A stretch of DNA of 64,000 bases, taken from contig NZ_CP056030.1 in the NCBI RefSeq assembly GCF_013374995.1, forward strand, positions 1,582,501 to 1,646,500. The letters run 5' to 3'. How positions within the stretch are numbered: the first letter of the stretch is position 1; each line of letters opens with the position of its first letter. Positions 26,623 through 35,229 of this stretch are shown piece after piece. This stretch comes from Pseudomonas eucalypticola. Lineage in GTDB: Bacteria; Pseudomonadota; Gammaproteobacteria; Pseudomonadales; Pseudomonadaceae. A program made the translations under genes and the position numbers. The notes beneath the pieces are model-generated. The model searched no databases and was not told where the DNA came from. It was given only the letters and a program-made list of their open reading frames with translations.

Positions 26623-27411
26623 ATGGAGCGTAAAGAGTCTTCACTGGGTGACTTCGAGTTCACCCTGAAAAAACACGCCCAGCAGTTGGTCGAAAGCCTG
26701 GAAATGGGCAAGTTTGGCGATGCTGTGCAACTGATCCATGAGCTCAACCAGACCCGTGATCGTGGCCTGTACCAGGAGGTTGGCAAGCTCACGCGCGAGT
26801 TGCACAGTGCGATCGTCAACTTCCAGATTGACCCGCACATGCCGCAAGCCGAGGAAGTCTCGCAGATCACGGACGCCACCGAACGGCTGTCCTACGTGGT
26901 CCGGCTGACCGAGAACGCTGCCAACCGCACCATGGACCTGGTAGAGCAAAGCACGCCGGTGCTCAACGAACTCAACACCGAGGCCAAAAGCCTCAGTGCC
27001 GACTGGCAGCGCTTCATGCGCAAGGAAGTCGGCGCCGCCGAGTTTCGCGAGCTGGTCAAGCGGGTTGACGGTTTCCTGGCGAAAAGCGAGCACGGCACCG
27101 GCAAGGTGTCGGGCGCGCTGAACGACATTCTGCTGGCGCAGGACTACCAGGACCTTACCGGCCAGGTGATCAAGCGCGTGACCCAACTGGTCACGGAAGT
27201 GGAGAGTAACCTGCTCAAGCTGGTGCTCATGGCCAGCCAGGTAGACCGCTTCGCGGGCATCGAACACGACCGCGAACAGCTGCGTGCGGAAAAAGATCAA
27301 GAAAAACATCCAACTCGGGGTGAAGGTCCGCAGATTCATGCCGATAAGCGTGAAGACGTTGTGTCCAGTCAGGACGATGTCGACGATCTGCTATCCAGTC
27401 TTGGTTTTTAA
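26623..27411 (+). CDS. cheZ: CheZ, CheY-P phosphatase
   Basis: 262 residues from ATG 26623, with GGGAGAG just upstream; a TTG at 26605 gives six extra residues and no ribosome site. Long helical hairpin protein with the catalytic Gln region ILLAQDYQDLTGQVI. The C-terminal CheY-docking tail is DDVDDLLSSLGF. It removes phosphate from CheY-P. A sigma28-like promoter for cheA lies within its last 90 bases. Confidence 0.95.
   Translation: MERKESSLGDFEFTLKKHAQQLVESLEMGKFGDAVQLIHELNQTRDRGLYQEVGKLTRELHSAIVNFQIDPHMPQAEEVSQITDATERLSYVVRLTENAANRTMDLVEQSTPVLNELNTEAKSLSADWQRFMRKEVGAAEFRELVKRVDGFLAKSEHGTGKVSGALNDILLAQDYQDLTGQVIKRVTQLVTEVESNLLKLVLMASQVDRFAGIEHDREQLRAEKDQEKHPTRGEGPQIHADKREDVVSSQDDVDDLLSSLGF
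27321..27347 (+). promoter_or_regulatory. Sigma28-like promoter inside cheZ, upstream of cheA
   Basis: TGAA (27321-27324), 15 bases, then GCCGATAA (27340-27347). The -10 element is a perfect FliA match, the -35 has one mismatch to TAAA, and the spacing is right. It is 76 bases before the cheA start. Chemotaxis genes including cheAB are FliA-dependent in P. aeruginosa. Confidence 0.5.
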
Positions 27412-27423
27412 GGGGCACGTTAA

Positions 27424-29634
27424 ATGAGCTTCGGCGCCGACGAAGAAATCCTCCAGGATTTCCTGGTAGAAGCCGGTGAAATTCTTGAGCAACTTTCCGA
27501 ACAATTGGTCGAGCTGGAAAGCCGACCCGATGACGGTGATTTGCTCAATGCAATTTTTCGCGGTTTTCACACTGTAAAAGGGGGCGCCGGCTTCCTCCAG
27601 CTCAACGAGCTGGTGGAGTGCTGCCACATCGCCGAAAACGTGTTCGACATCCTGCGCAAGGGTGAGCGTCGCGTTGACTCGGAACTGATGGATGTGGTGC
27701 TCGAAGCCCTGGATGCGGTGAACGCCATGTTCACCCAGGTCCGCGAACGAACCGAGATTACCCCGGCCACACCGGAACTGCTGGCGGCGTTGTCACGCCT
27801 GGCGGAGCCGGCCGGCGCCGACGAAGCACCTGCCGCGGTGGAACAAGCCCCGGCCCCGGTGGTTGAAGAAGTGACCGACTCGGGTGACATCACCGACAGC
27901 GAATTCGAACAACTGCTGGACTCGCTGAACGCGGTCAAGGCCCAGGCCGAAGCGCCAGCGGCCGCCACCCCGGCTGCCGACAGCGATGAAATCACCGACG
28001 ATGAATTCGAATCCCTGCTGGACCAGTTGCACGGCAAGGGGCAGTTCGCCCCTGACGCCGTGGCACCGGCCAGCCCGCCGGCCAGCACTGGCGCGGCGAG
28101 CGACGAGATCACCGACGACGAATTCGAAGCCCTGCTGGACCAGTTGCATGGCAAGGGGGCGTTCGTGCCGGATGCGCTGGGCAGCGAGGCCAAGCCTGAC
28201 GCCCCGGCGGCCACGCCAGCGGCCGGTGGCGGCGACCTGATCACCGATGACGAGTTCGAGTCGCTGCTGGACCAGTTGCACGGCAAGGGCAAGTTCAGCG
28301 AAACCCCAGCCGCGGCCAGCGCCGCCAGCGCTGCCGTGGCCACACCGCCCGCGGCCAAACCTGCGGCAAAACCTGCCGCCAAGCCGGAACCGGCCAAGGC
28401 CGCCGCCGCCCCAACCCCGGCCCGCGCCGCTGCCCCCGCGCCTGAAAAGCATGCGGCCAGCGAAGCGGAAACCACCGTGCGGGTCGACACCGCGCGCCTG
28501 GACGAAATCATGAACATGGTCGGCGAACTGGTGCTGGTGCGTAACCGCCTGGTCCGCCTGGGCGCCAACAGCGGCGACGAGGCCATGCAAAAGGCCGTGT
28601 CCAACCTCGACGTGGTCACCGCCGACCTGCAGACCGCGGTCATGAAGACCCGCATGCAGCCGATCAAGAAGGTGTTCGGGCGTTTCCCGCGCCAGGTTCG
28701 CGACCTGGCCCGCCAGCTCAAGAAAGAGATCAACCTGGAGCTGATCGGCGAAGAGACCGACCTGGACAAGAACCTGGTCGAGGCCCTGGCCGACCCGCTG
28801 GTGCACTTGGTGCGCAACGCCGTGGACCACGGCGTCGAAACCCCGGAAGAGCGCGAAGCCGCCGGCAAGTCGCGCAATGGCAAGGTGGTGCTGTCCGCCG
28901 AGCAGGAAGGTGACCATATCCTCTTGTCCATCAGCGATGACGGCAAGGGCATGGACCCCAGCGTGCTGCGCGCCAAGGCCGTGGAAAAGGGCCTGATGGA
29001 CAAGGACGCGGCCGACCGCCTGAGCGAGTCGGACTGCTACAACCTGATCTTCGCCCCGGGCTTCTCCACCAAGACCGAGATTTCCGACGTGTCGGGCCGC
29101 GGTGTGGGCATGGACGTGGTGAAAACCAAGATTTCCCAGCTCAACGGCTCGATCAATATCTATTCGGCCAAGGGCCAGGGTTCGAAGATCGTCATCAAGG
29201 TGCCGTTGACCCTGGCGATCATGCCGACGCTGATGGTGATGCTGGGCAACCAGGCCTTTGCCTTCCCGCTGGTCAACGTCAACGAGATCTTCCACCTGGA
29301 CCTGTCGCGCACCAACGTGGTCGACGGCCAGGAAGTGGTGATCGTGCGGGACAAGGCGCTGCCCCTGTTCTACCTCAAGCGCTGGCTGGTGAGTTCGGCT
29401 GCGCACGAGGAACAGCGCGAGGGTCACGTGGTGATCCTGTCGGTAGGCACCCAGCGCATCGGCTTCGTGGTCGATCAACTGGTGGGCCAGGAAGAGGTTG
29501 TGATCAAGCCGCTGGGCAAGATGCTCCAGGGTACGCCGGGCATGTCGGGCGCCACCATTACCGGTGACGGTCGCATTGCCCTGATCCTCGATGTTCCGAG
29601 CATGCTCAAGCGCTACGCAGCGCGGCGTATCTGA
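27424..29634 (+). CDS. cheA: CheA, chemotaxis histidine kinase
   Basis: 736 residues. The Hpt (P1) domain has His49 in IFRGFHTVKGGAGF. Between residues 153 and 290 there are four copies, the first degenerate, of an acidic motif like ITDDEFESLLDQLHGKG in place of a folded P2 domain. After an Ala/Pro linker come the dimerisation domain, the kinase domain (N box LVRNAVDHGVE, G1 DDGKGMD, G2 VSGRGVGMDVV) and a CheW-like P5 domain. CheA takes receptor signals through CheW and phosphorylates CheY and CheB. The repeated motif resembles the CheY-docking peptides of FliM and CheZ. Confidence 0.96.
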   Translation: MSFGADEEILQDFLVEAGEILEQLSEQLVELESRPDDGDLLNAIFRGFHTVKGGAGFLQLNELVECCHIAENVFDILRKGERRVDSELMDVVLEALDAVNAMFTQVRERTEITPATPELLAALSRLAEPAGADEAPAAVEQAPAPVVEEVTDSGDITDSEFEQLLDSLNAVKAQAEAPAAATPAADSDEITDDEFESLLDQLHGKGQFAPDAVAPASPPASTGAASDEITDDEFEALLDQLHGKGAFVPDALGSEAKPDAPAATPAAGGGDLITDDEFESLLDQLHGKGKFSETPAAASAASAAVATPPAAKPAAKPAAKPEPAKAAAAPTPARAAAPAPEKHAASEAETTVRVDTARLDEIMNMVGELVLVRNRLVRLGANSGDEAMQKAVSNLDVVTADLQTAVMKTRMQPIKKVFGRFPRQVRDLARQLKKEINLELIGEETDLDKNLVEALADPLVHLVRNAVDHGVETPEEREAAGKSRNGKVVLSAEQEGDHILLSISDDGKGMDPSVLRAKAVEKGLMDKDAADRLSESDCYNLIFAPGFSTKTEISDVSGRGVGMDVVKTKISQLNGSINIYSAKGQGSKIVIKVPLTLAIMPTLMVMLGNQAFAFPLVNVNEIFHLDLSRTNVVDGQEVVIVRDKALPLFYLKRWLVSSAAHEEQREGHVVILSVGTQRIGFVVDQLVGQEEVVIKPLGKMLQGTPGMSGATITGDGRIALILDVPSMLKRYAARRI

Positions 29635-29639
29635 TTCGT

Positions 29640-29670
29640 GAGGGCGGCGCGCCATGAGGCGCCCGCCCTC
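29640..29670 (+). repeat. Hairpin between cheA and cheB
   Basis: GAGGGCGG and the CCGCCCTC side flank a GCGCC/GGCGC inner stem with one mismatch and an ATGA loop. It lies within the 49-base cheA-cheB gap with no T-run, so it could stabilise or attenuate mRNA rather than end it. Confidence 0.4.
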
Positions 29671-29683
29671 TAATGGAGTGTTT

Positions 29684-30838
29684 ATGGCAGTCAAGGTCCT
29701 GGTGGTGGATGATTCCGGTTTCTTCCGCCGCCGCGTCTCGGAAATTCTCTCGTCGGACCCCGCCATCCAGGTGGTGGGCACGGCGACCAATGGCAAGGAA
29801 GCGATCGAGCTGGCCCAGTCGCTCAAGCCCGACGTCATCACCATGGACTACGAGATGCCCATGATGGATGGCATCACCGCCGTGCGGCACATCATGCAGC
29901 GCTGCCCGACGCCGGTGTTGATGTTCTCTTCGCTGACCCATGAAGGCGCCCGGGTGACCCTGGATGCGCTGGACGCGGGTGCCGTGGATTACCTGCCCAA
30001 GAATTTCGAAGACATCTCGCGCAACCCCGAGAAGGTCAAGCAGATGCTGTGCGAGAAGGTGCACACCATTTCGCGCAGCAACCGCCGTTTCAGCAGTTAC
30101 AGCAGCCCCGCGCCTGCCGCCGCACCGGCGCCCGCGCCCGCGGCGACGTCCGTCAGCAGCCACGCGGCCCCAGCTCGCCCCGCACCGACACGCCAGCCGG
30201 CGGCCAGCCTTGCCCATGGTCATGCTCATGGCCACGCGCCAGCGGCGGCGCCGTCCTCGCCCGCGCCCAGGCGCAAGAGCTACAAGCTGGTGGCCATCGG
30301 CACCTCCACCGGCGGCCCCGTGGCCCTGCAGCGGGTGTTGACCCAATTGCCGGCCAGCTTCCCCGCGCCCATCGTGTTGATCCAGCACATGCCGGCGGCC
30401 TTCACCAAGGCGTTCGCCGAGCGCCTGGACAAGCTGTGCCGCATCAGTGTCAAGGAAGCCGAGGACGGCGATGTGCTGCGCCCCGGCCTGGCCCTGCTGG
30501 CCCCAGGTGGCAAGCAGATGATGGTCGACGGCCGTGGCATGGTGAAGATCCTGCCAGGCGATGAGCGCCTCAACTACAAGCCCTGCGTGGACATCACCTT
30601 CGGTTCGGCGGCCAAGTCCTACGGCGACAAGGTATTGGCGGTGGTGCTCACCGGCATGGGCGCCGATGGCCGCGAGGGCGCGCGCCTGCTCAAGCAGGGC
30701 GGCAGCCACGTGTGGGCCCAGGATGAGGCCAGTTGCGTGATCTATGGCATGCCCATGGCCATCGTCAAAGCCAACCTCGCCGATGCCGTGTACGGCCTCG
30801 ACGACATCGGTCGCCACCTGGTCGAGGCCTGTGTCTGA
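29684..30838 (+). CDS. cheB: CheB, receptor methylesterase
   Basis: 384 residues from ATG 29684 (TGGAGTG upstream). The receiver domain has Asp55 in [13 protein letters not shown]. An unusually Ala/Pro/His-rich linker of about 60 residues ends in a HAHGHAP stretch. The esterase domain has catalytic Ser in [10 protein letters not shown], His in [16 protein letters not shown] and Asp in GMGADGREG. It removes methyl groups from chemoreceptors for adaptation. The stop overlaps the motC start. Confidence 0.96.
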   Translation: MAVKVLVVDDSGFFRRRVSEILSSDPAIQVVGTATNGKEAIELAQSLKPDVITMDYEMPMMDGITAVRHIMQRCPTPVLMFSSLTHEGARVTLDALDAGAVDYLPKNFEDISRNPEKVKQMLCEKVHTISRSNRRFSSYSSPAPAAAPAPAPAATSVSSHAAPARPAPTRQPAASLAHGHAHGHAPAAAPSSPAPRRKSYKLVAIGTSTGGPVALQRVLTQLPASFPAPIVLIQHMPAAFTKAFAERLDKLCRISVKEAEDGDVLRPGLALLAPGGKQMMVDGRGMVKILPGDERLNYKPCVDITFGSAAKSYGDKVLAVVLTGMGADGREGARLLKQGGSHVWAQDEASCVIYGMPMAIVKANLADAVYGLDDIGRHLVEACV

Positions 30839-31578
30839 TGGACGTCCTGAGCTTACTGGGCCTGCTGCTGGCGTTCATCGCCATCATCGGCGGCAACTTC
30901 CTGGAAGGGGGGCACCTGTCGGCGCTGATCAACGGCCCCGCGGCATTGATCGTCATCGGCGGCACGCTGGCGGCCTGCCTGTTGCAGTCGCCCATGAGCG
31001 CTTTCAAGCGGGCCATGCAGATTGTCGCGTGGATTCTGTTCCCACCGCGTATCGACCTGGCGGGCGGCATCGATCGGGTGGTGAACTGGAGCCTCACGGC
31101 GCGTAAGGAAGGCTTGCTGGGGTTGGAGTCGGTGGCCGACAGCGAACCCGACAGCTACTCGCGCAAAGGCCTGCAGCTACTGGTGGACGGCGCCGAGCCG
31201 GCAGCTATCCGCAGTATTTTGGAGGTGGACTTCCTGACTCAGGAAGCCCGCGATATCCAGGCCGCGAAAGTGTTCGAGAGCATGGGCGGCTACGCGCCGA
31301 CCATCGGCATCATCGGCGCGGTGATGGGCCTGATCCACGTGATGGGCAACCTGGCGGACCCCTCGCAACTGGGCAACGGTATCGCCGTGGCGTTCGTGGC
31401 CACCATCTATGGCGTGGCCACGGCCAACCTGGTGCTGTTGCCCATCGCCAGCAAGCTCAAGGCCATCGCCATCCGCCAGTCGCGTTACCGCGAGATGCTG
31501 CTCGAAGGCATTCTGTCGATTGCCGAAGGCGAGAACCCGCGGTCCATCGAGCTCAAGCTGCAAGGCTTCATGGAGTGA
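30838..31578 (+). CDS. motC: MotC, second flagellar stator ion-channel subunit
   Basis: 246 residues of the MotA family. Membrane helices open the protein (SLLGLLLAFIAIIGGNFLEG) and a later pair contains GGYAPTIGIIGAVMGLIHVM and GIAVAFVATIYGVATANLVL. The cytosolic loop that touches FliG lies between. In Pseudomonas MotCD is the proton-driven stator needed for swarming, alongside MotAB encoded elsewhere. It overlaps cheB (ATGA) and is 11 bases from motD. Confidence 0.95.
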   Translation: MDVLSLLGLLLAFIAIIGGNFLEGGHLSALINGPAALIVIGGTLAACLLQSPMSAFKRAMQIVAWILFPPRIDLAGGIDRVVNWSLTARKEGLLGLESVADSEPDSYSRKGLQLLVDGAEPAAIRSILEVDFLTQEARDIQAAKVFESMGGYAPTIGIIGAVMGLIHVMGNLADPSQLGNGIAVAFVATIYGVATANLVLLPIASKLKAIAIRQSRYREMLLEGILSIAEGENPRSIELKLQGFME

Positions 31579-31589
31579 GGGGTTAAGCC

Positions 31590-32477
31590 ATGGCACGCCG
31601 TCGTCATACCGAAGAGCACGAAAACCACGAGCGCTGGCTGGTGTCGTACGCCGACTTCATCACCTTGCTGTTCGCCTTTTTCGTGGTGATGTATTCGATC
31701 TCCTCGATCAACGAAGGCAAGTACAAGGTGTTGTCCCAGGCACTGGTAGGGGTGTTCAACGACCCTCAGCGCAGCCTCAAGCCCATTCCCATCGGTGACG
31801 AACGGCCGCTGACGGTCAAACCCTCCGAGCCGTTGGTCAGCGATAGCGAGCAGACCGACGCCGGCATCGCCAGCGCTGCCGATGACCCGCTCAAGAGCAT
31901 CGCCGACCAGGTGCGCGATGGCTTCGGCGACCTGATCAAGTCCAACCAGCTGACTGTGCGTGGCAACGAGCTGTGGATCGAGATCGAGCTCAAGTCCGGC
32001 CTGCTGTTCGGCAGTGGCGACGCCATTCCCAGCGACAAGGCTTTCTCGATCATCGAGAAAGTCGCCAACATCATCAAACCGTTCGGCAACCCCATCCACG
32101 TGGAAGGGTTCACCGACGACCAGCCGATCCGCACGGCCCAGTACCCGACCAACTGGGAACTGTCGTCGGCGCGGGCGTCGAGCATCGTGCGCATGCTGGC
32201 CATGGAAGGCATCAACCCTGGGCGCATGGCTTCGGTGGGCTACGGTGAGTTCCAGCCCATCGACACCAATACCACGGCCGAAGGGCGCGCGCATAACCGT
32301 CGCGTGGTGCTGGTGATCTCGCGCAACCTCGATGTACGCCGCAGCATCACGGGCGCGGGTAGCGCAAATGTCACCCCGGACGCTGCCTTGCGCCGGGCTG
32401 GCACACAAACTGCACCGCAGCCGGTAACGCAGTCGGTGGGGGCCAGTGGTGTCAATTCCCCGTCACCGTCTTTATAA
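31590..32477 (+). CDS. motD: MotD, second flagellar stator peptidoglycan-binding subunit
   Basis: 295 residues of the MotB family. A short basic start (MARRRHTEEHENHERWL) precedes one membrane helix carrying the proton-binding Asp (SYADFITLLFAFFVVMYSIS). The periplasmic OmpA domain has VEGFTDDQPI and NRRVVLVI. A Ser/Pro/Thr-rich tail follows. It anchors MotC to peptidoglycan. Confidence 0.95.
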   Translation: MARRRHTEEHENHERWLVSYADFITLLFAFFVVMYSISSINEGKYKVLSQALVGVFNDPQRSLKPIPIGDERPLTVKPSEPLVSDSEQTDAGIASAADDPLKSIADQVRDGFGDLIKSNQLTVRGNELWIEIELKSGLLFGSGDAIPSDKAFSIIEKVANIIKPFGNPIHVEGFTDDQPIRTAQYPTNWELSSARASSIVRMLAMEGINPGRMASVGYGEFQPIDTNTTAEGRAHNRRVVLVISRNLDVRRSITGAGSANVTPDAALRRAGTQTAPQPVTQSVGASGVNSPSPSL

Positions 32478-32530
32478 CTTGAGTCGCATGTCTCGGTAGG
32501 CAACCTGCCGCGCCGGGAGGAAAACACCCC

Positions 32531-33319
32531 ATGAGAGTCTGGGCAGTAGCCAACCAAAAAGGTGGAGTCGGCAAGACCACCACCTCCATCGCCCTGGCCG
32601 GCCTGCTGGCCGAGGCGGGCAAGCGCGTGGTCGTGGTCGACCTCGACCCCCACGGTTCCATGACCAGCTACTTCGGGCATAACCCCGACGCGCTGGAGCA
32701 CAGCTGTTATGACCTGTTCCTGCACAAGGGCCAGGTCCCCCAGGGCTTGCCCGGGCAACTGCTGCTGCCAACCAGTGACGAAAAAGTGGCGCTGCTGCCC
32801 TCCAGTACGGCGCTGGCCACCCTCGAACGTCAATCCCCCGGCCAGAGTGGCCTGGGCCTGGTGATCGCCAAGAGCCTGGCGCAACTGTGGCAGGATTTCG
32901 ACTACGCCATCATCGACAGCCCGCCGTTGCTGGGCGTGCTGATGGTCAATGCCCTGGCCGCCAGCCAGCAGTTGGTGATCCCGGTGCAGACCGAATACCT
33001 GGCCGTCAAAGGCCTGGAGCGCATGGTCAACACCCTGGCCATGATCAACCGCTCGCGCAAGCAGCCGTTGCCGTTCAGCATCGTGCCCACGCTGTTCGAC
33101 CGTCGCACCCAGGCCTCCATGGGCACCCTGCGAGTGCTCAAGGACGCTTATCCGGAGCAGATCTGGCAGGGCTACATTCCGGTGGACACGCGCCTGCGTG
33201 ATGCCAGCCGCGCCGGCCAGACGCCGTCGCAGTTCGACGCGAAAAGCCGTGGCGTGGTCGCGTACCGCGCCCTGCTCAAGCACCTGCTGTCCCAGCAACT
33301 CGTCGCGCAGGTGGCTTGA
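32531..33319 (+). CDS. ParA-type ATPase of the polar chemotaxis cluster (ParC-like)
   Basis: 262 residues. The ParA start MRVWAVANQKGGVGKTTTSI has the deviant Walker A at once, and DSPPLLGVLMVNAL follows. It has no DNA-binding domain. In Vibrio the ParC ATPase places chemotaxis arrays at the pole with ParP, and Pseudomonas carries the same pair after motD. GGGAGG is ten bases before the ATG. The stop overlaps the next gene, the ParP-like partner. It is not the topoisomerase also called ParC. Confidence 0.88.
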   Translation: MRVWAVANQKGGVGKTTTSIALAGLLAEAGKRVVVVDLDPHGSMTSYFGHNPDALEHSCYDLFLHKGQVPQGLPGQLLLPTSDEKVALLPSSTALATLERQSPGQSGLGLVIAKSLAQLWQDFDYAIIDSPPLLGVLMVNALAASQQLVIPVQTEYLAVKGLERMVNTLAMINRSRKQPLPFSIVPTLFDRRTQASMGTLRVLKDAYPEQIWQGYIPVDTRLRDASRAGQTPSQFDAKSRGVVAYRALLKHLLSQQLVAQVA

Positions 33320-34149
33320 TGACACGTCCGGTCACCCTCGCCACCAAGCCTCAGGTCGCGTTGCAGTCCTACCTGGACGGACTGCTGCAGGACGCCACCG
33401 AGGAGCTGGAAGCCAGCCCCGACGTACTGGACGATTTCCAGGCTGCCGTGCTCGAGGAACAGATTCGTGATGCCCGGCCCGAACCCAAATCCGTAGCGGT
33501 GCCTGAGCCCGTGGTGGTGCCCGTGCCGCAGCCAGTGCCCGTGCCGGTGATCAGCGAACCTGCCGCGCAAGTTTCCCCGCCCGCTGCCGACATAGTGGTT
33601 GCGCAGCCGGTCGAGCCGGTGGCCGAGGTGCACCGCGCCGTGCCGCCCGGCGCCGTGCCGCCCGCGCAGGTGGACGGCCGCCCGAGCTGGGGTGCCGAGC
33701 CCTTCGAATGCCTGTTGTTCGACGTTGCTGGCTTGACCCTGGCAGTGCCACTGGTGTGCCTGGGCTCGATCTACTCCCTGGCCGGCCACGAGCTGACGCC
33801 GCTGTTTGGTCAGCCCAACTGGTTCCTGGGGATTCTCCCCAGCCAGGCGGGCAACCTGAAAGTCCTCGACACCGCGCGCTGGGTGATGCCCGACCGCTAC
33901 CGCGATGACTTCCAGCAGGGCCTGCAGTACGTGATTTCGGTACAGGGTTACGAGTGGGGGTTGGCGGTGCATCAGGTCAGCCGCTCGCTGCGCCTGGACC
34001 CCAGCGAGATCAAGTGGCGCAGCCAGCGCGGCCAGCGGCCATGGCTGGCCGGCACGGTGATCGAACACATGTGCGCATTGCTGGACGTCTCGGCCCTGGC
34101 CGAACTGATCGCCAGCGGTGCCGTGAAACAGATGCAACACCTTAAATGA
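33319..34149 (+). CDS. CheW-domain polar adaptor (ParP-like)
   Basis: 276 residues from ATG 33319. An N-terminal acidic helix region (about 15-50) is followed by a Pro/Val-repeat linker (VPEPVVVPVPQPVPVPV). The C-terminal CheW-like domain (from about 125) starts PFECLLFDVAGLTLAVPL. ParP proteins link CheA to the polar ATPase so arrays are inherited with the cell pole. It overlaps the ATPase gene and lies 70 bases before cheW. Confidence 0.85.
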   Translation: MTRPVTLATKPQVALQSYLDGLLQDATEELEASPDVLDDFQAAVLEEQIRDARPEPKSVAVPEPVVVPVPQPVPVPVISEPAAQVSPPAADIVVAQPVEPVAEVHRAVPPGAVPPAQVDGRPSWGAEPFECLLFDVAGLTLAVPLVCLGSIYSLAGHELTPLFGQPNWFLGILPSQAGNLKVLDTARWVMPDRYRDDFQQGLQYVISVQGYEWGLAVHQVSRSLRLDPSEIKWRSQRGQRPWLAGTVIEHMCALLDVSALAELIASGAVKQMQHLK

Positions 34150-34219
34150 TCAGCGGCGCCGCGCCGGCGCCACTGTACTGCACACACACCGTCGTCACGG
34201 TTTTCGAGAGGTTAGGGGT

Positions 34220-34699
34220 ATGAAGAAGTCGTCTGCACAAGGTTCCGAAGATCCTATTCTGCAGTGGGTAACCTTTCGCCTGGACAATGAGTCGTATGGC
34301 ATCAACGTGATGCAGGTACAGGAAGTACTGCGCTATACCGAAATCGCCCCGGTGCCGGGCGCGCCGAGCTACGTGCTGGGTATCATCAACCTGCGTGGCA
34401 ACGTGGTCACGGTGATCGACACCCGCCAGCGCTTCGGCCTGATGCCGGCTGACGTCAGCGACAACACCCGTATCGTCATCATCGAAGCCGACAAGCAAGT
34501 GGTGGGCATCCTGGTCGACAGCGTGGCGGAAGTGGTCTATCTGCGCCAGTCCGAAGTCGAGACCGCGCCAAACGTGGGTAACGAGGAATCCGCCAAGTTC
34601 ATCCAGGGCGTGTGCAACAAGAACGGCGAGTTGCTGATTCTGGTCGAGTTGGACAAGATGATGACCGAGGAAGAGTGGTCCGAGCTGGAGAGCATCTGA
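34220..34699 (+). CDS. cheW: CheW, chemotaxis coupling protein
   Basis: 159 residues, a single CheW domain (WVTFRLDNESYGINVMQVQE, then VLGIINLRGNVVTVIDTRQR). It couples chemoreceptors to the CheA P5 domain. The 70-base leader contains CCGT-CGTC-ACGG and GGCGCC-rich inverted sequence but no clear promoter. The gene after it starts one base past the stop. Confidence 0.96.
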   Translation: MKKSSAQGSEDPILQWVTFRLDNESYGINVMQVQEVLRYTEIAPVPGAPSYVLGIINLRGNVVTVIDTRQRFGLMPADVSDNTRIVIIEADKQVVGILVDSVAEVVYLRQSEVETAPNVGNEESAKFIQGVCNKNGELLILVELDKMMTEEEWSELESI

Positions 34700-34700
34700 G

Positions 34701-35096
34701 TTGATTTTCGAGGTAGGCGTCATTGTGCTGGCCATCCTCTGGGTGGCCACGCTCGCGGTCTTGCTGGCCAACATCCGTGGCCAGCGGGAAATCGCTGCTC
34801 AGCAGGCGGCCGGCGATGCCATTCGCGACCAGCGCATCAAGGACCTGGCGAGGCGCGTGGAGGATTACCAGAACGGCACCGTGCGCATGGGTGAAGACCT
34901 GCACGAACTGCGCGCCGTGGTCGCGCCACTGCCCGACAAGCTGGCCATGCTGGAGCAGCGTGACCCCTCCAGCCTGTCGTTCGCCCAGGCCGCGCGCCTG
35001 GTGGGCATGGGTGCCAGCGTGGATGAGTTGACCCAATCCTGCGGGCTGACCCAGGCTGAGGCGGAGCTGATGAGCAAGTTGCATCGAGGGGGCTGA
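34701..35096 (+). CDS. DUF2802 membrane protein at the end of the chemotaxis operon
   Basis: 131 residues from TTG 34701, with GGAG about ten bases upstream inside cheW; no usable ATG is near. One N-terminal membrane helix (IFEVGVIVLAILWVATLAVLL) is followed by a coiled helix (RDQRIKDLARRVEDYQNGTV) and a small helix-turn-helix-like end (SFAQAARLVGMGASVDELTQ). A gene of this type follows cheW in other Pseudomonas. Function unknown. Confidence 0.8.
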   Translation: MIFEVGVIVLAILWVATLAVLLANIRGQREIAAQQAAGDAIRDQRIKDLARRVEDYQNGTVRMGEDLHELRAVVAPLPDKLAMLEQRDPSSLSFAQAARLVGMGASVDELTQSCGLTQAEAELMSKLHRGG

Positions 35097-35229
35097 AGCA
35101 TCCGGCCAGGCCCCTGGCTGCTCACCCCCTGCTGTACGCCCCGACCACCAAAAACCACCCCCTCACTAGAGCCAACCGCATCGGGCCTGCTAACATCGGC
35201 CCTTTGATTCACTCTGCTCGAGACCTTTC

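Noticed and set aside
27868..28290. CheA repeats considered as a possible DNA-level tandem repeat or assembly error
   Set aside because: The copies differ at many synonymous and linker positions, so they are a protein-level repeat rather than a recent DNA duplication.
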